This document shows positions 49,701 to 61,385 of a DNA stretch of 64,000 nucleotides, piece after piece. The notes beneath the pieces were generated by a model, which was not told the origin of the DNA, ran no database searches, and saw only the letters and a program-made list of their open reading frames with translations. Position 1 is the stretch's first letter. The number at the start of each line of letters is the position of its first letter. The translations under genes were made by a program, and so were the position numbers. The DNA comes from Membranipora membranacea (taxonomy: Eukaryota > Bryozoa > Gymnolaemata > Cheilostomatida > Membraniporidae), in assembly GCA_914767715.1 (NCBI GenBank), contig OU612066.1, positions 5,399,001-5,463,000 on the forward strand, written 5' to 3'.

Positions 49701-52700
49701 AATCGACAGTACTAACTATCTGAGATACCATTGACCCTGCAGCACAGATACCATGGACCCTGTTACCAAATCATGATTGTACGTCACATACTGTGAGACT
49801 ATAATATTTGTTCAATTATTGTTTCAGAGAAGAGCTAGAAAAGCGATTACATTTACATAACGAAGCTCACCCCAATAACTTCATCAACTTGATAGAGGTG
49901 AGTGCCATGGCTGATTTCTATTTGATCAGATTTTATTTGGCTCCCAGCTGCAGATAAGATTCTGAGGTCAGATGGGTGCTACTGTTGGCAAAATCCTGGT
50001 CAACCACCATACAATAACAAACTGCTGGTTAATGTATGTCTAATAGCTGTCTAAGGTATCGATATTGAATGATTGTGAGGACATTCCGTAAATGTGCTAG
50101 ATTACCTAACAGGCTTATGCTATAATCTACTCTTAGAAAGATGGCTCCGTGACATTAGAAGGCTCTCTCAGACTACACTGGGGCGTTCAGACAAATATCA
50201 CATTCAAAAAAGATGACAGCATGGAGACTACTCCGTTTGCCACACGAATCAGGCGTATCAACAAAACTAAAAGCTTCCACAGACACAACGATCTCTTCTC
50301 TCTTGACTTTGTTGATGAGGTATTTATTTGTAGTTATGATACTTCAAGATTTTTTTCCCAGGCCTCTCCCAGAATTGTGCAAGCTAAATTACTGTCATGT
50401 CGGCTCTTTAGATGTAGTAAGTAGCGCGTGGTGTCACCACCGAATCTAAAATTTAATTGAACTCGTAACAACAGTTCTTCGCTTTCAAAACGCCATTAAC
50501 TATCTTGGAATGAGTCAGTCTTTATGAAATATGGAAGAAGACTTTAATTTCCCTGTCAACCATTGTCTGCGCATGACAGAACTTGGGAGTTTATATACAG
50601 CACATTTTTAGCACATCTTAACAGATCTGATCCAAATTTAGAGTAGAACACCTAGATTCAACTGTCTTTTCAGAATGCATCAAAACAAGCAAAGGACCCA
50701 TTCAATACTCTTAAAAGCTCAGGAATTCCCCCGGAAGTATCTTCCCAACAGCTTCTGGCCGTCAAAATGAAGAGAGGACAGTTTCACACAATCAAAGAGT
50801 CCAAAGTGAAGAGGCGATGCTCTATAAATGGCCACTATTACAAAAACGAGGTGGGTGGTTAACTATCGATCATCGGAGATATGGCTGGTATTTTTGGTTA
50901 TCACTTCTATCAATACATCATGTTACCACTATGTCATATATGGCAGCATTTCCGTGTGTTGATTATGGAATGACTAAGATTAGATATCAGCTGACGTATT
51001 ATGAGGCGCTGTTAATTGATGTGTCACTCTATAGAACTTCTGCTGCTTTTTGACTGCTGTAATCTCAAACTATGTATTGTGTACGCTCTCAACTGGACTC
51101 CAACCTCAGCGAGTTTTGTTTGTTTTTGCTTAGGCGTTGAAAGCTACAAGTTGATGTTGTGTCATATTTCTTACTGTAATACATTGCATTGTAGCTCGAC
51201 TCAATAACTGAGGACCTAATCATGAAAACGGTATTCATCATCATATGTTAACATTCCCTTAACCCTGATGCTAGCTGCTCTGCTTTTTATTTTATGTAGC
51301 ACTTACAGTAGTTGTCTTCTCTCTGACTAAATAGTCAAAGAGAAGACAACTCTATAATAAGTGCTCAAACTGGTTAATCATAGTATATGTAGTATAAAAA
51401 TACTGTAGATGCATAATGAAAATGTTCTAGAAGCTGTTGGGGCTTCTTATACTTTAATGATATGTTTCTAATCTCATTCATAAATATCTAACCGCAAAAC
51501 TAGACCAATGCTGGCTTGTATCGGTCAAAGCTTTTCGCTACGCCCTCTAGAGGTTCCACTGATAAATGAATAGGATTTAGGTTCACTGATTACAGATCTA
51601 TGTACGGTGTTAGGTTTTGTTTACTGTATTATCAGCTATTGCTGATTGCATATTTGGTACTTCAAGCCTCCGATTCCCATTCCAGACCTGCTGATCCATG
51701 TGGGCTTGAAGCGGAGACAAGTATATGTTGGAAGCTCTTGGGTCATACTGGGTTATGTGGTTATATTTTGATGCGATGTTTCTGCACATTTGGTACAATC
51801 ATTGGGGTATCTGGAAGAACAGGGCATTTTTCATTATTTTTCCCTCTGTTAAGCAACATATGGCTTGTTTGTAGACGTCAGATAATTTCACTCCAGCGTT
51901 TGGGAGCGTCACGACTATTTTTGTTGGAAGCCATTTGCCCACCAATGAAGTAATCAGAAGATTACTAGACAAGTTTAAAATAGAGAACAGCCCCACACAG
52001 TTTGCTCTCTACATGGTGAAACCTAATGGAGGTAAGTTTATGGGATGTTTTAATCTTTGCTGTAATTTGATCTATATTTACTAAGTTTTGTTCCAAAGAC
52101 AAATTTATTACAATAAAAGATTTCCCAGGATTTGTCGATGCCACCTTTGACAAGCATGCTGCTACAGTGCATGCTGGGTATGATTTTGATAAATTATTCT
52201 TCAATAATTTCTAGCTCAGTATATATGGGGATGCTTGGATTGTATCAGTATACCACTGTATCACTGAAGCTGTTACTTTACTTTATATTATATAGAGATG
52301 TGGCCACTGACGGAGACAGATTACCCGGTGATGGAGAGAGTGAATCTGATGGACCCCACAGCTCGTATATTCCTCATGGATAAGCCACATCAGGTCAGCA
52401 TACAGAATGAGACGGGAGAGACGGACGTCCACGCTAATAATACTCTACTAAATCATGCCATAGACTCTGTATGGCAGCCTGTACAAGATGTGCCAAGCCT
52501 TAAAGTACCTGCTGAGGTTAGTCGTTGTTCTATCTTTTTGAGGTCAGGATGAGAGTTTTCATTCGGTGACAATGTATTGTAAATGACTATCCCGAATCTA
52601 AACATTAAAATCTGCTAGAGTATTACCAATTGTTACTATTGTTATGTTAGCCTATTTCCAAAATGTGTAGTGAGATTGAAAAACAAACAATTAATTTATG

Positions 52701-53232
52701 AAATTATCATCATGATGCAGTATTAATTATTGTTATGCTGCTATACTTGTAACCTCGCCGTCTATATTACAGCTTGCAGGTTTTATGTGCCTTCCAGAGC
52801 CGATGTTAAATGGCTTCATCACCATGTTTGATGGTCAGCAAGCAGCAGCTGAAGAGAAAATCAGAAACAAGTAAGAATATCTGTAACATAGTAGCTTATG
52901 TAATATTATGTAATGACTATAGATTTCCCTCTATATGAACCGCCTGAGCTTGCTATATGGCTGATATTTTGTTGTCCTCTCATGCCTATCAAATCTTGGA
53001 TGTAATATCATCTTTGATTGTTTTGAAAGTGATTTGTTTTTCTACCTCACCACAACTCCGGACCTAGAAGCTTGTGATAGTTTACTTCGATGACATTGAA
53101 TAAAGAACCATTCACATGGTTCCACTTATTTCAATTCTTCTTCTTTGAAAATTTGACAGGTATGGAGAACTGAAGAAGTCTATCATGAGATTAATGACTG
53201 AGAAGCAGTTAACACAGGAGACTTACCTGTAA
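43749..53232 (+). CDS. RASSF: Ras-association domain family protein with LIM, RA and SARAH domains
   Basis: Ten exons close in phase: 43749-43788, 45146-45240, 46758-46999, 49828-49897, 50137-50319, 50674-50850, 51875-52031, 52296-52516, 52773-52870 and 53160-53232, giving 451 aa. Residues 4-56 form one CRIP-like LIM domain: C4-x2-C7-x17-H25-x2-C28-x2-C31-x2-C34-x17-C52-x3-C56. A linker (about 70-270) is basic and Ser-rich. Residues of about 275-395 match a Ras-association fold (SVTTIFVG start, [19 protein letters not shown]). The end (about 402-447) is a helical SARAH segment. SARAH domains pair with Hippo/MST kinases and RA domains bind active Ras-like GTPases, so a scaffold in Hippo/Ras signalling is expected. 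The LIM-RA-SARAH order is that of Drosophila RASSF; vertebrate relatives lack the LIM. The last codons overlap a GTAAGT donor, so a longer C-terminus is not excluded. Confidence 0.92.
48769..49070. repeat. 302-bp MITE-like element with 22-bp terminal inverted repeats
   Basis: The ends (48769-48790 and 49049-49070) are inverted copies matching at 21 of 22 positions, starting CACTATGGTTCCATGG. Inside, a perfect 14-bp-arm palindrome lies at 48813-48843 (AATGGTTAGAATCC, AGT, GGATTCTAACCATT). On the minus strand near 48924 a tRNA-like start reads GGCATCGTGGCTGAATGGTT, with a B-box-like GGTTAGAATCC further on. It sits in the large RASSF intron 3. No long protein frame is present. Confidence 0.7.
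51310..51351. repeat. Hairpin of the GAGAAGACAACTCT family, copy 2
   Basis: AGTTGTCTTCTCT (51310-51322) and AGAGAAGACAACT (51339-51351) are 13-bp perfect arms. Inner GACT/AGTC also pair, leaving a 4-nt loop. It is intronic in RASSF and shares a 14-mer with the hairpin near 43371. Confidence 0.75.
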
Positions 53233-53362
53233 GTGACGTACCTGTAAGAGATGTACCTCAAGGAGATATTTATATAACCATGTACGATGTAACCATGTAA
53301 CACGTATCATTAGTCTCTATACAAACAATGAGTATATATTTAGAGTTATAGTTAGATAGCTT

Positions 53363-53368
53363 TATTAA
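53363..53368 (+). terminator. Candidate RASSF polyadenylation signal ATTAAA
   Basis: ATTAAA lies about 130 bp past the stop codon in an AT-rich setting. This is the common variant hexamer; assignment is by position only. Confidence 0.35.
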
Positions 53369-54700
53369 AGCCTCTAGAGAACTGTGTGTTATATCTCTCT
53401 GTATAGTGATGCTAAGAACAAAGGTTGGAAATCAGCTTATTGTAGCTGTCACTTCATATCAGTACAAAACAGGATATTTTTAAGTCCCTGATCGGTTAGA
53501 AGTTATCTTCTCCCTAATTATCCACATTTTTACCAAATAGTAGTACACCAGCTCTGCAGGACAGAGAGAGTTAATTTTACAGTATAATTTTAATAGTAAT
53601 ATCTGTAATCACATATATGCAGAGGCAAATTTTTAGCGTGTCCGGAAAGAGTGAGATGTATCACAGCAGAAAAAGCTCACAACACTAAACATTTTTCCCA
53701 ATTTTAACTGAAAGTTTTGATAATAGTACATTTTCATGTTAAGGCCGAACTGCAACGATATCAGATAGTAATGAAAATTTAGTATTATTTTTTTATCGAG
53801 TTTGACTTTATCGGAAGAAGAAAGATATCATCTATATAATGACAGATCTATGTCTCAAATCATATTTACAGATTATTTTGAATTTATATTTTTTTACCAG
53901 TAATGTGTGTTTTGTTCTAACTCTCCAAAGTTGTGTTTTATTGAGGTGTTCTAAAATACTAAATCTTTCAGTCTATAATACCAGTATTTGTGTGTATCGG
54001 GTGTCTTAGTAGGCGGAGAAGGCTACTGGGGACTCAGGGCGCAAGCATATCTGAAACACCTGCGCTTTTATCATCTCCGAATAATACACGTCACACAAGG
54101 CAAGTATATTTTATGAGTTTAAGAAAATAATCCAATTTAAACATATTTTCATCAATTTATATTTACAAAACAAGACATGAATCGGCGGTGAGAGAAAAAT
54201 ATAATATAAATGAACTCGCCAACTGCAGGAGTGAAAATGCTAGTCTGCTTTGGAAGTGGAGATTGAAACAAAATAAAATGGTGGAATATGACTTGGTTCA
54301 CTCTGAATCACAGCAGTATAAAGAGAAGTGGCTAGACCGGCACAACTGGGTTGTGATGGCACAACTTGTTACTACAATGTTTATACACGAAAAAGTACCG
54401 TGGGAATATGACCAGTAGGCAGGAGGAGCCACTACAAAATATGGGCACAAAATAAGAAAATTTCAAACTCACACTACGCTCCGATTGGAAACAGCTATGG
54501 GGTGATATTCTAAAATCAAACAAGAAAAAATGATTCCTTGATCATACACAGTTGTAAACACTGGTTTGCCTTAGCCTCCAATAACTTAGTACTTATTTTC
54601 AAACATCTAGTTTATTTTGGAGACACAAAAAAAACACTGTAAACAGATTTGCATAAGATTATTATCAATACACATCAAACTTTCACTCACAATAATAACA

Positions 54701-54728
54701 AAGAGTAAGGATTTTTCCTTACCCTGTG
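54701..54728. repeat. Diverged copy of the CACAGAGTAAGGATA palindrome
   Basis: AGAGTAAGGAT then TTTTCCTTACCCTGTG: both arms are recognisable, with T-for-A changes at the centre and one arm mismatch. Confidence 0.6.
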
Positions 54729-55240
54729 GTAACAAGATAGTGATTGCCTAAATAGGATCATTTTAAGAACCACTTATGTCTCTCATAATTTAAGTGGTAG
54801 TCTGATTAACGTAGGTTGAAATTTTGGAGGTATCTAACTCTTGTCTTTCTTAAGTCTTGCATCCCCTGAGTTGAATTGAGCATCTGTGCAGAAAGATAGA
54901 AAAGCAGATTTTTAGATGATACTGGAGAAAAATTGTGATCACGAAAAAATATTGATGAAGCAGGTTATGGTAATATGGAGCTAAACACTGGGGGCGGGCA
55001 GAATTTTCCAGTTACATGAATTTTACCAATAGATGAAATAATCAATTGAGCATATCACATAAGTTAGAGATATGGTAATCCACATGAGCCATGATCAACT
55101 AAATCAGACAACTTTCTTTAGGTATTACAATACCTCAAATCATCAGTCTAACTTGTTATAGTGGGGAATCAAGGTGTTGGGAGATGTATATTCTAAGAGT
55201 GTACCAAATATAGTCAATGTAGATATTAATCCCTACCAGA

Positions 55241-58200
55241 TCAGTTAGCTGTTGGTTGTTTGGCTGAGAGTAGAGATTGTAGTTCTGTTTCTGAGAGAGT
55301 TAATCCGATTGGATGCCTCATCTTCTCTAAGTCCTCTTCAGCTCTGCCCAGTTTCTCCATAAGAGTGTTATAATGATCCACATCATAGTTATTCTTCCTA
55401 GCCATCTTATGTACATGCAGGAGAAAAGCTCTATCTCTCACATCGGGGAACGTGTAATCCTGTAACAGTAAAGTGTGTGATTACATCTATGTATGAACAA
55501 GGAGTCTCTCCCAAACTCTATGGTATCAGGGAGGGTGGATGAACCAATGAACTAAACCCGGGGTTTAGTTCATTGGTATGAACATTCTTACTATTTTGTG
55601 CATCAAGAATTGTCTCCTCATACTGCTCAATAAGGCAACTCCTTAATAATGAGCGAATTGGTGATATGGGTTAATATGTCAAAGACTTATAGCAAATTCT
55701 ACTCCATAATTTCTCACTTACTGCTGTAGGTAATATAGGTATTTTTGTTATCAGTTCAATAACACTCAAGTAGTGAATCAATAGTTAAGTTTTCTAGAAG
55801 TATGCTTGATTAAAGAAGGCAGCAAAAATGTTTCTCAGAAAAAATTACCTGTTTTGTCATAACATAGTATGCAAACATCGCCATACTAGTTCCATAAGTA
55901 ACGAAATATGTAACAGGCTCCATAATATCCCAGGAGTACTCCCACCATGTCAATCTAGCCAGAAATCCAAACTGGAATCCCATCATAGTAAGGCCGGCCC
56001 ATGTTAGTCGTCTGGTTCGTTTCTCAGCACTGTCCATCATGTCAACTCTCAGCTACAGCAAAAAAAAACTCAGTGATGGTCAATAATGTAGTTTGTACCA
56101 CTCCAAGCTTAAGTGACCCTCCACTAGGCTATATACTAACCGACACAAGCTCACTTGACTTGGCTGAACGACAAAAACAAGTTTCTAGACAGTAAGCCTA
56201 ACACAATTAGAGTCACAACATGTCTAGTTGATACTCTATACTATATTATAAGTTGACAATATTCACGGGGCGATAGATGACAAAAAGACGTCTGAGGTTT
56301 TAGTGAGAGAAGGCAGCATAGTGTTACATTATAACTCTTCGACCATAACTTATAGAGAGTTACCTTCTCATAAGGACCCAGCTCATGTTTGAGAGTTTCT
56401 ATACTCTGTGTCAGCTCTTTCTCTCTACTAGCGTGCCATTCTGTTAAGTTCATCTGAGTGTAAAGTTGTGAGATTAAATCCTTGACCTGTTCCACCGACT
56501 CTGCCTCTCCATGTGGTATCTCTATAATAACAAATTAGTCACTTATCAGCATTTTCCTTGTAATTCTCACAGTCTAGACACGTGAATTTTTATACCAATA
56601 ACCAACAACCTTTTACCGAAAATTAGGATCAAAAGATTTTTAAATAGCTTTATACCGGTTAGCATCAAGATTTTAAACAACAGAGACATTCCTTCTACAT
56701 CATTTAATATGTCATTGACTATATTACCAAATAAATCAATCTTAAACTTCAATCTTAAACTTAAACTAAAAAAACAAAAACAAATGTCAATGGTCACACC
56801 GAACACATGAGAGGAGCTTTATTGTATAATATGTGACGAGTAACAGGCTAACCCAAAAAAGAACAGTCGTTGTGTAGAATAGATATACGTACTAGGTGGT
56901 AGGTATTTAATGATCACTGTGGTTTGTACCAGTGTTGATGTCATTTGATCAATGTATGTGTATGTTGCTATAAAAATATAGTCTACCACATTTAAAATGT
57001 TACAGTTGATGTCTTGTTGAGGGAATAACAAATGAGGGTGTGGTGTTAAAATATGTGATCATGGTTTGATGTGTGATCGATTTCTTAGAAGGAAACAGGA
57101 GAGTTTTAAGCGCTCAAACTGTGGGGGATGGTTGGTAGTAGCATTTCATTATCAACAACTTTCCCCAGCGGTTGATGTTGAAATGCTACTACCAACCATC
57201 CCACCACAGTTTGAGCGATTAAACCAGAGAGGACTATTTTATGATGCTACAGTAATGGTTGTAATAATCGTTTTCTCCATGATTAAAAAACCATTCCAAA
57301 TCATACTGCGAGGGTTGGATGGGATACTTTGATGAGTTAATTACAGTCAATGTGCGCCTTTCCTTTGAATAGCTATGAAAATGTTATAAGGAAAAGCTTT
57401 AAATGCTGCCAGGCTCAAGTACAGCTACGAACTCATTGATTAGAGAAACCAATCTTGACCAGAAGAGGTCAACAACTCCCGATTATAAAATCTATATATT
57501 TGCAAATAGAGTTGGTCTGCAGACACTGAGATTCATTAGTGTATATCAAAGCCAATGTAACAGCTGTAGGGCCTAGTTGGGTGAGCTTTCTCTGACATCA
57601 CTTTCTCATAGACTAATGACATGTGACAGCAGGTGCCACTGGCAACAAATCCTCAGTCCAAATATCTAATGACGGGCTGAGTCTGACCAGCGATAAAGAT
57701 GAAAAGCAATAATAGGCTGGAATTAGCTTCATTTCCTTGGTCACCGTTGATATCGCTACGTCATTATTTTGATGTTGTTATCTGCTGGTGTTGCGGTAAT
57801 AGTTAAAGTCCAGTATGTGTTTTGTTTTCAAACAAGATTCAAGAACAGGGTAGGTAGTTGAAACTTTCGCTAGAGAAACTCATACATTGGATCTGTGTCA
57901 GAAAAAGGCCAAGTCCTCTGGGCAGGCCAAAATTTTTTGGATCAATGTTTTAGGTAAACTTGTGAAATAGTACATTGACAAAGAATTGTTCTCAGTTTAA
58001 TTTTAAAATCAGAGAAAATACAGAGCGAGCGTTGAGGGTTTCTATTTGCAGCAGAGAATATCCTTTCTAAAGGTATCAGATATGAGTAAGATAGATATAT
58101 CTAAATTTGATTAATGGCAAGCACTGACTCAGCACTTCTCTCTAGCAAGATTCCTCAATCAACCACAGGGGATGATAGTTTATATTGACATCATGACTGT

Positions 58201-61200
58201 GGTGGCCTATGACCTTATTTACTTCCCTGTCATGTGCTGGCTGACAATCAGGGGATTGCCAGGGGATTGTCAAGCCATGGTGTGAATTTACCATTTAAGG
58301 ATTTCTGAATATATTTATGTTTGCACATACAACACTGTCCGTTACTGGTGCATGTTTGATATTATGCAAATTGTTTGTTCTTGAACATGTTCCAACTACC
58401 AGAGTAAAGCCTTCTAGTCTGTAGTGCGGAGATTCAGAAAAGTATATTAATTTCATTGACACCGGTATAGATAGCTGCTGGTATTGTAACTGATCTGTTG
58501 ACGATGCGGGTGCTAGTGTGTGGGTGTCTGTAGCAGATAAGACTATCTCCCTCTCATATTTCATCTCAAGTACACATGATTATACATACCTACAGTCGGA
58601 GGCTTCACCTCAAACTTTCTCGAGTTTATGAGCAAATCGAAATCTTCTCTCAGCAGTATATCGATAGTAGTCGCCTTAGCAATCTTAGTACCATCTAAAG
58701 TACAGAACACATGATAAGGAAGCTGAGTACCATCAATAATAATAGGCCAATTTCCTTCGCTGTGTGGGAGCTTGTTGTGTGGGAGGTTAGACTTATTTCT
58801 GCGCTAGTTCATAAGCACAAAGATACTGGTATCTAAGCTATCATATCAATAACATTACTATTATAGGATGACCAGAACATCATCATCTGGCCATCTCTAC
58901 TTGGGGTCAGTGACCACAGGGTGTAGGATAATGTATTAATCATGAAACACAATATCGCACAATGAGTGGATGAACTTATTGGGGAACCCAAATAAATTGA
59001 CAAATAATTGGACTCAGAAAAATGAGCACCTCACATTGTCGTAGTCAACAAAGCTCAAATTATTGTATAACCATAAATCACCTGGTCTCGCAAACTATGT
59101 GCCAGAAATACCAAAATTTGTAATAGTATTGTAATTTTTAAAAACAGCAAAGACTATTGCACAAGTCACTAAACTAATAAAGTTCATGCCACTAGAAGAT
59201 AGCTGTGTCAGTTTGTAAAGGTTAAAATAATCAAACCTTTGGCACACAAGCAAAATCGCTGGTTTTTATAGCTGACATAGCTGAAGCCAAGCTTCGGAAT
59301 GCAGCCTGTTATGGAAAATTTACTTTGGCCCAGGAACATTTTATTTATTACCCACTTTTTCGGTACACAGCGACATTGTCTATACCATGATCCTCTTCGC
59401 TGACCATGCGAATAAAGCTGCCGACGGTGTCTGTGAGAGGACGTAACGTGAATACACAACGTTCATCTCGAGAAGGCAGCATAATATTAACTGTGGGAAA
59501 ACCATTCTTATATTCTACTGGTGTAGCTGCAAATAAACGATAAAACCAATAAGCTGTTTACATCAAATGAACTAAAGAAAAAAAACATTAAAATAATGAA
59601 CTTTCATTTCATTCGCCGTACATATGCCATTTTTCATCATGTAAGCGGTTTACGTATTGTATTGTATGGTATTTAGTCTGTGAGTGGCTTTCCAGACAGA
59701 TCTTGTACCCAATCTAATGTCATATTGACCTGGTAGTACCTCTTATTAAACAATTGAACAACATCTCAATCAAGCTCCTTTTCTATAACATAAAACCTGA
59801 TTATGCTGGTCAAATCTGTTTTCTTGTGGTGCTGAATATTTTAATTTCTGAATGTATTGACCTTGGTTGTTTAATATCTCATTTATCAGTCTGGTTTTAT
59901 TATTCCTACCTTTTTTCAGAATGACAAGTAGTATAATCTCATCATTGAAGTAGTTTGAAAAAACATATGCTAGTCCTAACAGGGTCAACTAGGGGTCATA
60001 GGCAGTCTCGTATTAATTTACTGAAAGAAAGAAATTTGTTTTCCATAGGTTTTCTTTTGTCAGACACATAAATATCAATGATAGAATCATGTTCAATACA
60101 TGTATAACTGCCAACTTTTTACAAGCTTGTAATATAATATCGCCTTCACATGCACCATTATGATGAATTATGTGCGAGAGAAACTTCAAAATGGGATCTC
60201 TATCTGCCAGTTCAGCAGTAGGTTTCCACATGTATGAGGCTCGTTTGTATGTAACCTGTCAAAACATGTCTGCCTTGTCACAGCATGAAAACTCAAATCC
60301 GTAGATCGCAGTCAACAGTACAATCAGGGCTGCCACCCTTATGAATATGCAAGCCTTACAGCTGTAACATGTGTGAGGTAATGTGTGCAATAAAGTTTAG
60401 CGCAGCTAATACATACTTCTCTAAATGAGCTATTTTGCATAATTAGTAGAGTGAGAGTATTACATTAGGTATTGATATCAATACCAGCAATCAGAATACA
60501 GCAAGTACGAGGGCTTAATCCCCAGGGTGCTTCAAAGTAGCGCCGTCAGACTTGTGTGCAAATCAGTCAGATAAACAAAATATTCCCTTGGAGCAGTGGT
60601 AGGCGGAAGGTGATATTTAATATTAAGCACACAAGACCACATTGTCACGCTTGTGACAGCAATTTCAGGCCTCCTGGTATTTGATTTTTATGGCAGGCGA
60701 GAAAATTCAATCAGTGAAGATAAACAGCCATGACAATGTAACAACTATGGTTTGTTAATTGGTCGTGAATCTGATTTGTATATCATAATTAGTGCACAGT
60801 AGTTTCCACATCAGTTCTCACCAAGTGTTGACAGCTTTTGCGTCTGACCAACACCGCAAAAAAGATTCAAACTGAGAGAGGGTTTTCAGCCAACAAGGCA
60901 TTGGTGCATTCCCGAAAGTTTTTGGCATATAGTGATAATTATCACCCATGAGAGTTTCTACAACTAGGATCCTAAACTTGCATCCCGTTAATCACAGATA
61001 CATGACTGATGTCTGGTATTTTTTCTTTTGTTGAAGTTGGCATATTGGGGAAAAAGAACTTGCGTAGTAATTGAGATTGAGTAATTTTAGTTTTTTTGAG
61101 CAGAAAGAACTTGGAGAAAGAACATGGTCAAAAAGCTTGACTCCATCGTCCACATTCATGCAAGCTTTTCAAATTTATGTTGTTGGTTAATGGCAACGTC

Positions 61201-61385
61201 AGTATATTTTTGTGTGTCTGCCCGCACCATACACTGTCACGAAACATTTAAGCGGTCAACAAGTGCAAGGGCTTTAGCACAGCTGGCACGTAAAACTGTA
61301 CAACTAATCCAATCTTACCTTCATTTTCGTAGGGGATATTTGATGTACAGTAGGGTCTGGCATATCGCATTGGTATACTATGTAC
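55241..61385 (-). CDS. MCU: Mitochondrial calcium uniporter pore subunit (N-terminus incomplete)
   Basis: Six exons close in phase: 61385-61319, 59526-59356, 58694-58590, 56521-56364, 56052-55849 and 55459-55241, giving 307 residues. The human protein has about 351, so a targeting exon is missing from the model. The N-terminal matrix domain comes first ([17 protein letters not shown] and DHGID blocks), then a helical coiled-coil stretch. Two transmembrane helices flank the selectivity motif WDIME in [15 protein letters not shown]. The acidic pair in DIME binds Ca2+, and the protein forms the tetrameric inner-membrane Ca2+ channel. A helical C-terminal tail follows. The first exon listed has an acceptor (TTTTAG) and an in-frame ATG at 61370 that is probably internal. 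The exon ending 59356 uses donor GTGGGT; an overlapping GTAATA two bases on would break the frame. Family assignment is very firm. Confidence 0.94.
55543..55577. repeat. 35-bp palindrome in an MCU intron
   Basis: ACCAATGAACTAAACCC (55543-55559), one G, then the exact reverse complement GGGTTTAGTTCATTGGT (55561-55577): 17-bp perfect arms. Confidence 0.88.
57104..57224. repeat. Long near-perfect hairpin in an MCU intron
   Basis: The 46-nt left arm (57111-57156) and 47-nt right arm (57171-57217) are inverted copies with one bulge and about three mismatches, separated by a 14-nt loop. Both arms carry the complementary core ATGGTTGGTAGTAGCATTTC / GAAATGCTACTACCAACCAT. Weaker pairing extends outward to about 57104 and 57224. 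It could be a foldback element or, if transcribed, a precursor for small RNAs. Confidence 0.85.

Larger units (their letters stand above)
53233..55240. other. Region between converging RASSF and MCU genes
   Basis: This holds both 3' UTRs. The open frame at 54188-54418 (76 codons) has no recognisable motif or splice partner. A degenerate palindrome copy lies at 54701-54728. Nothing else is supported. Confidence 0.55.

Noticed and set aside
54188-54418. 76-codon plus-strand frame between RASSF and MCU
   Set aside because: Charged but without motif; no flanking exon or promoter evidence. It probably lies in UTR or intergenic DNA.
60760-60910. Minus-strand start exon with a GTGAGA donor as the MCU first exon
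   Set aside because: It ends in phase 2 and cannot join the phase-1 acceptor at 59526. The exon at 61385-61319 fits both phase and family.
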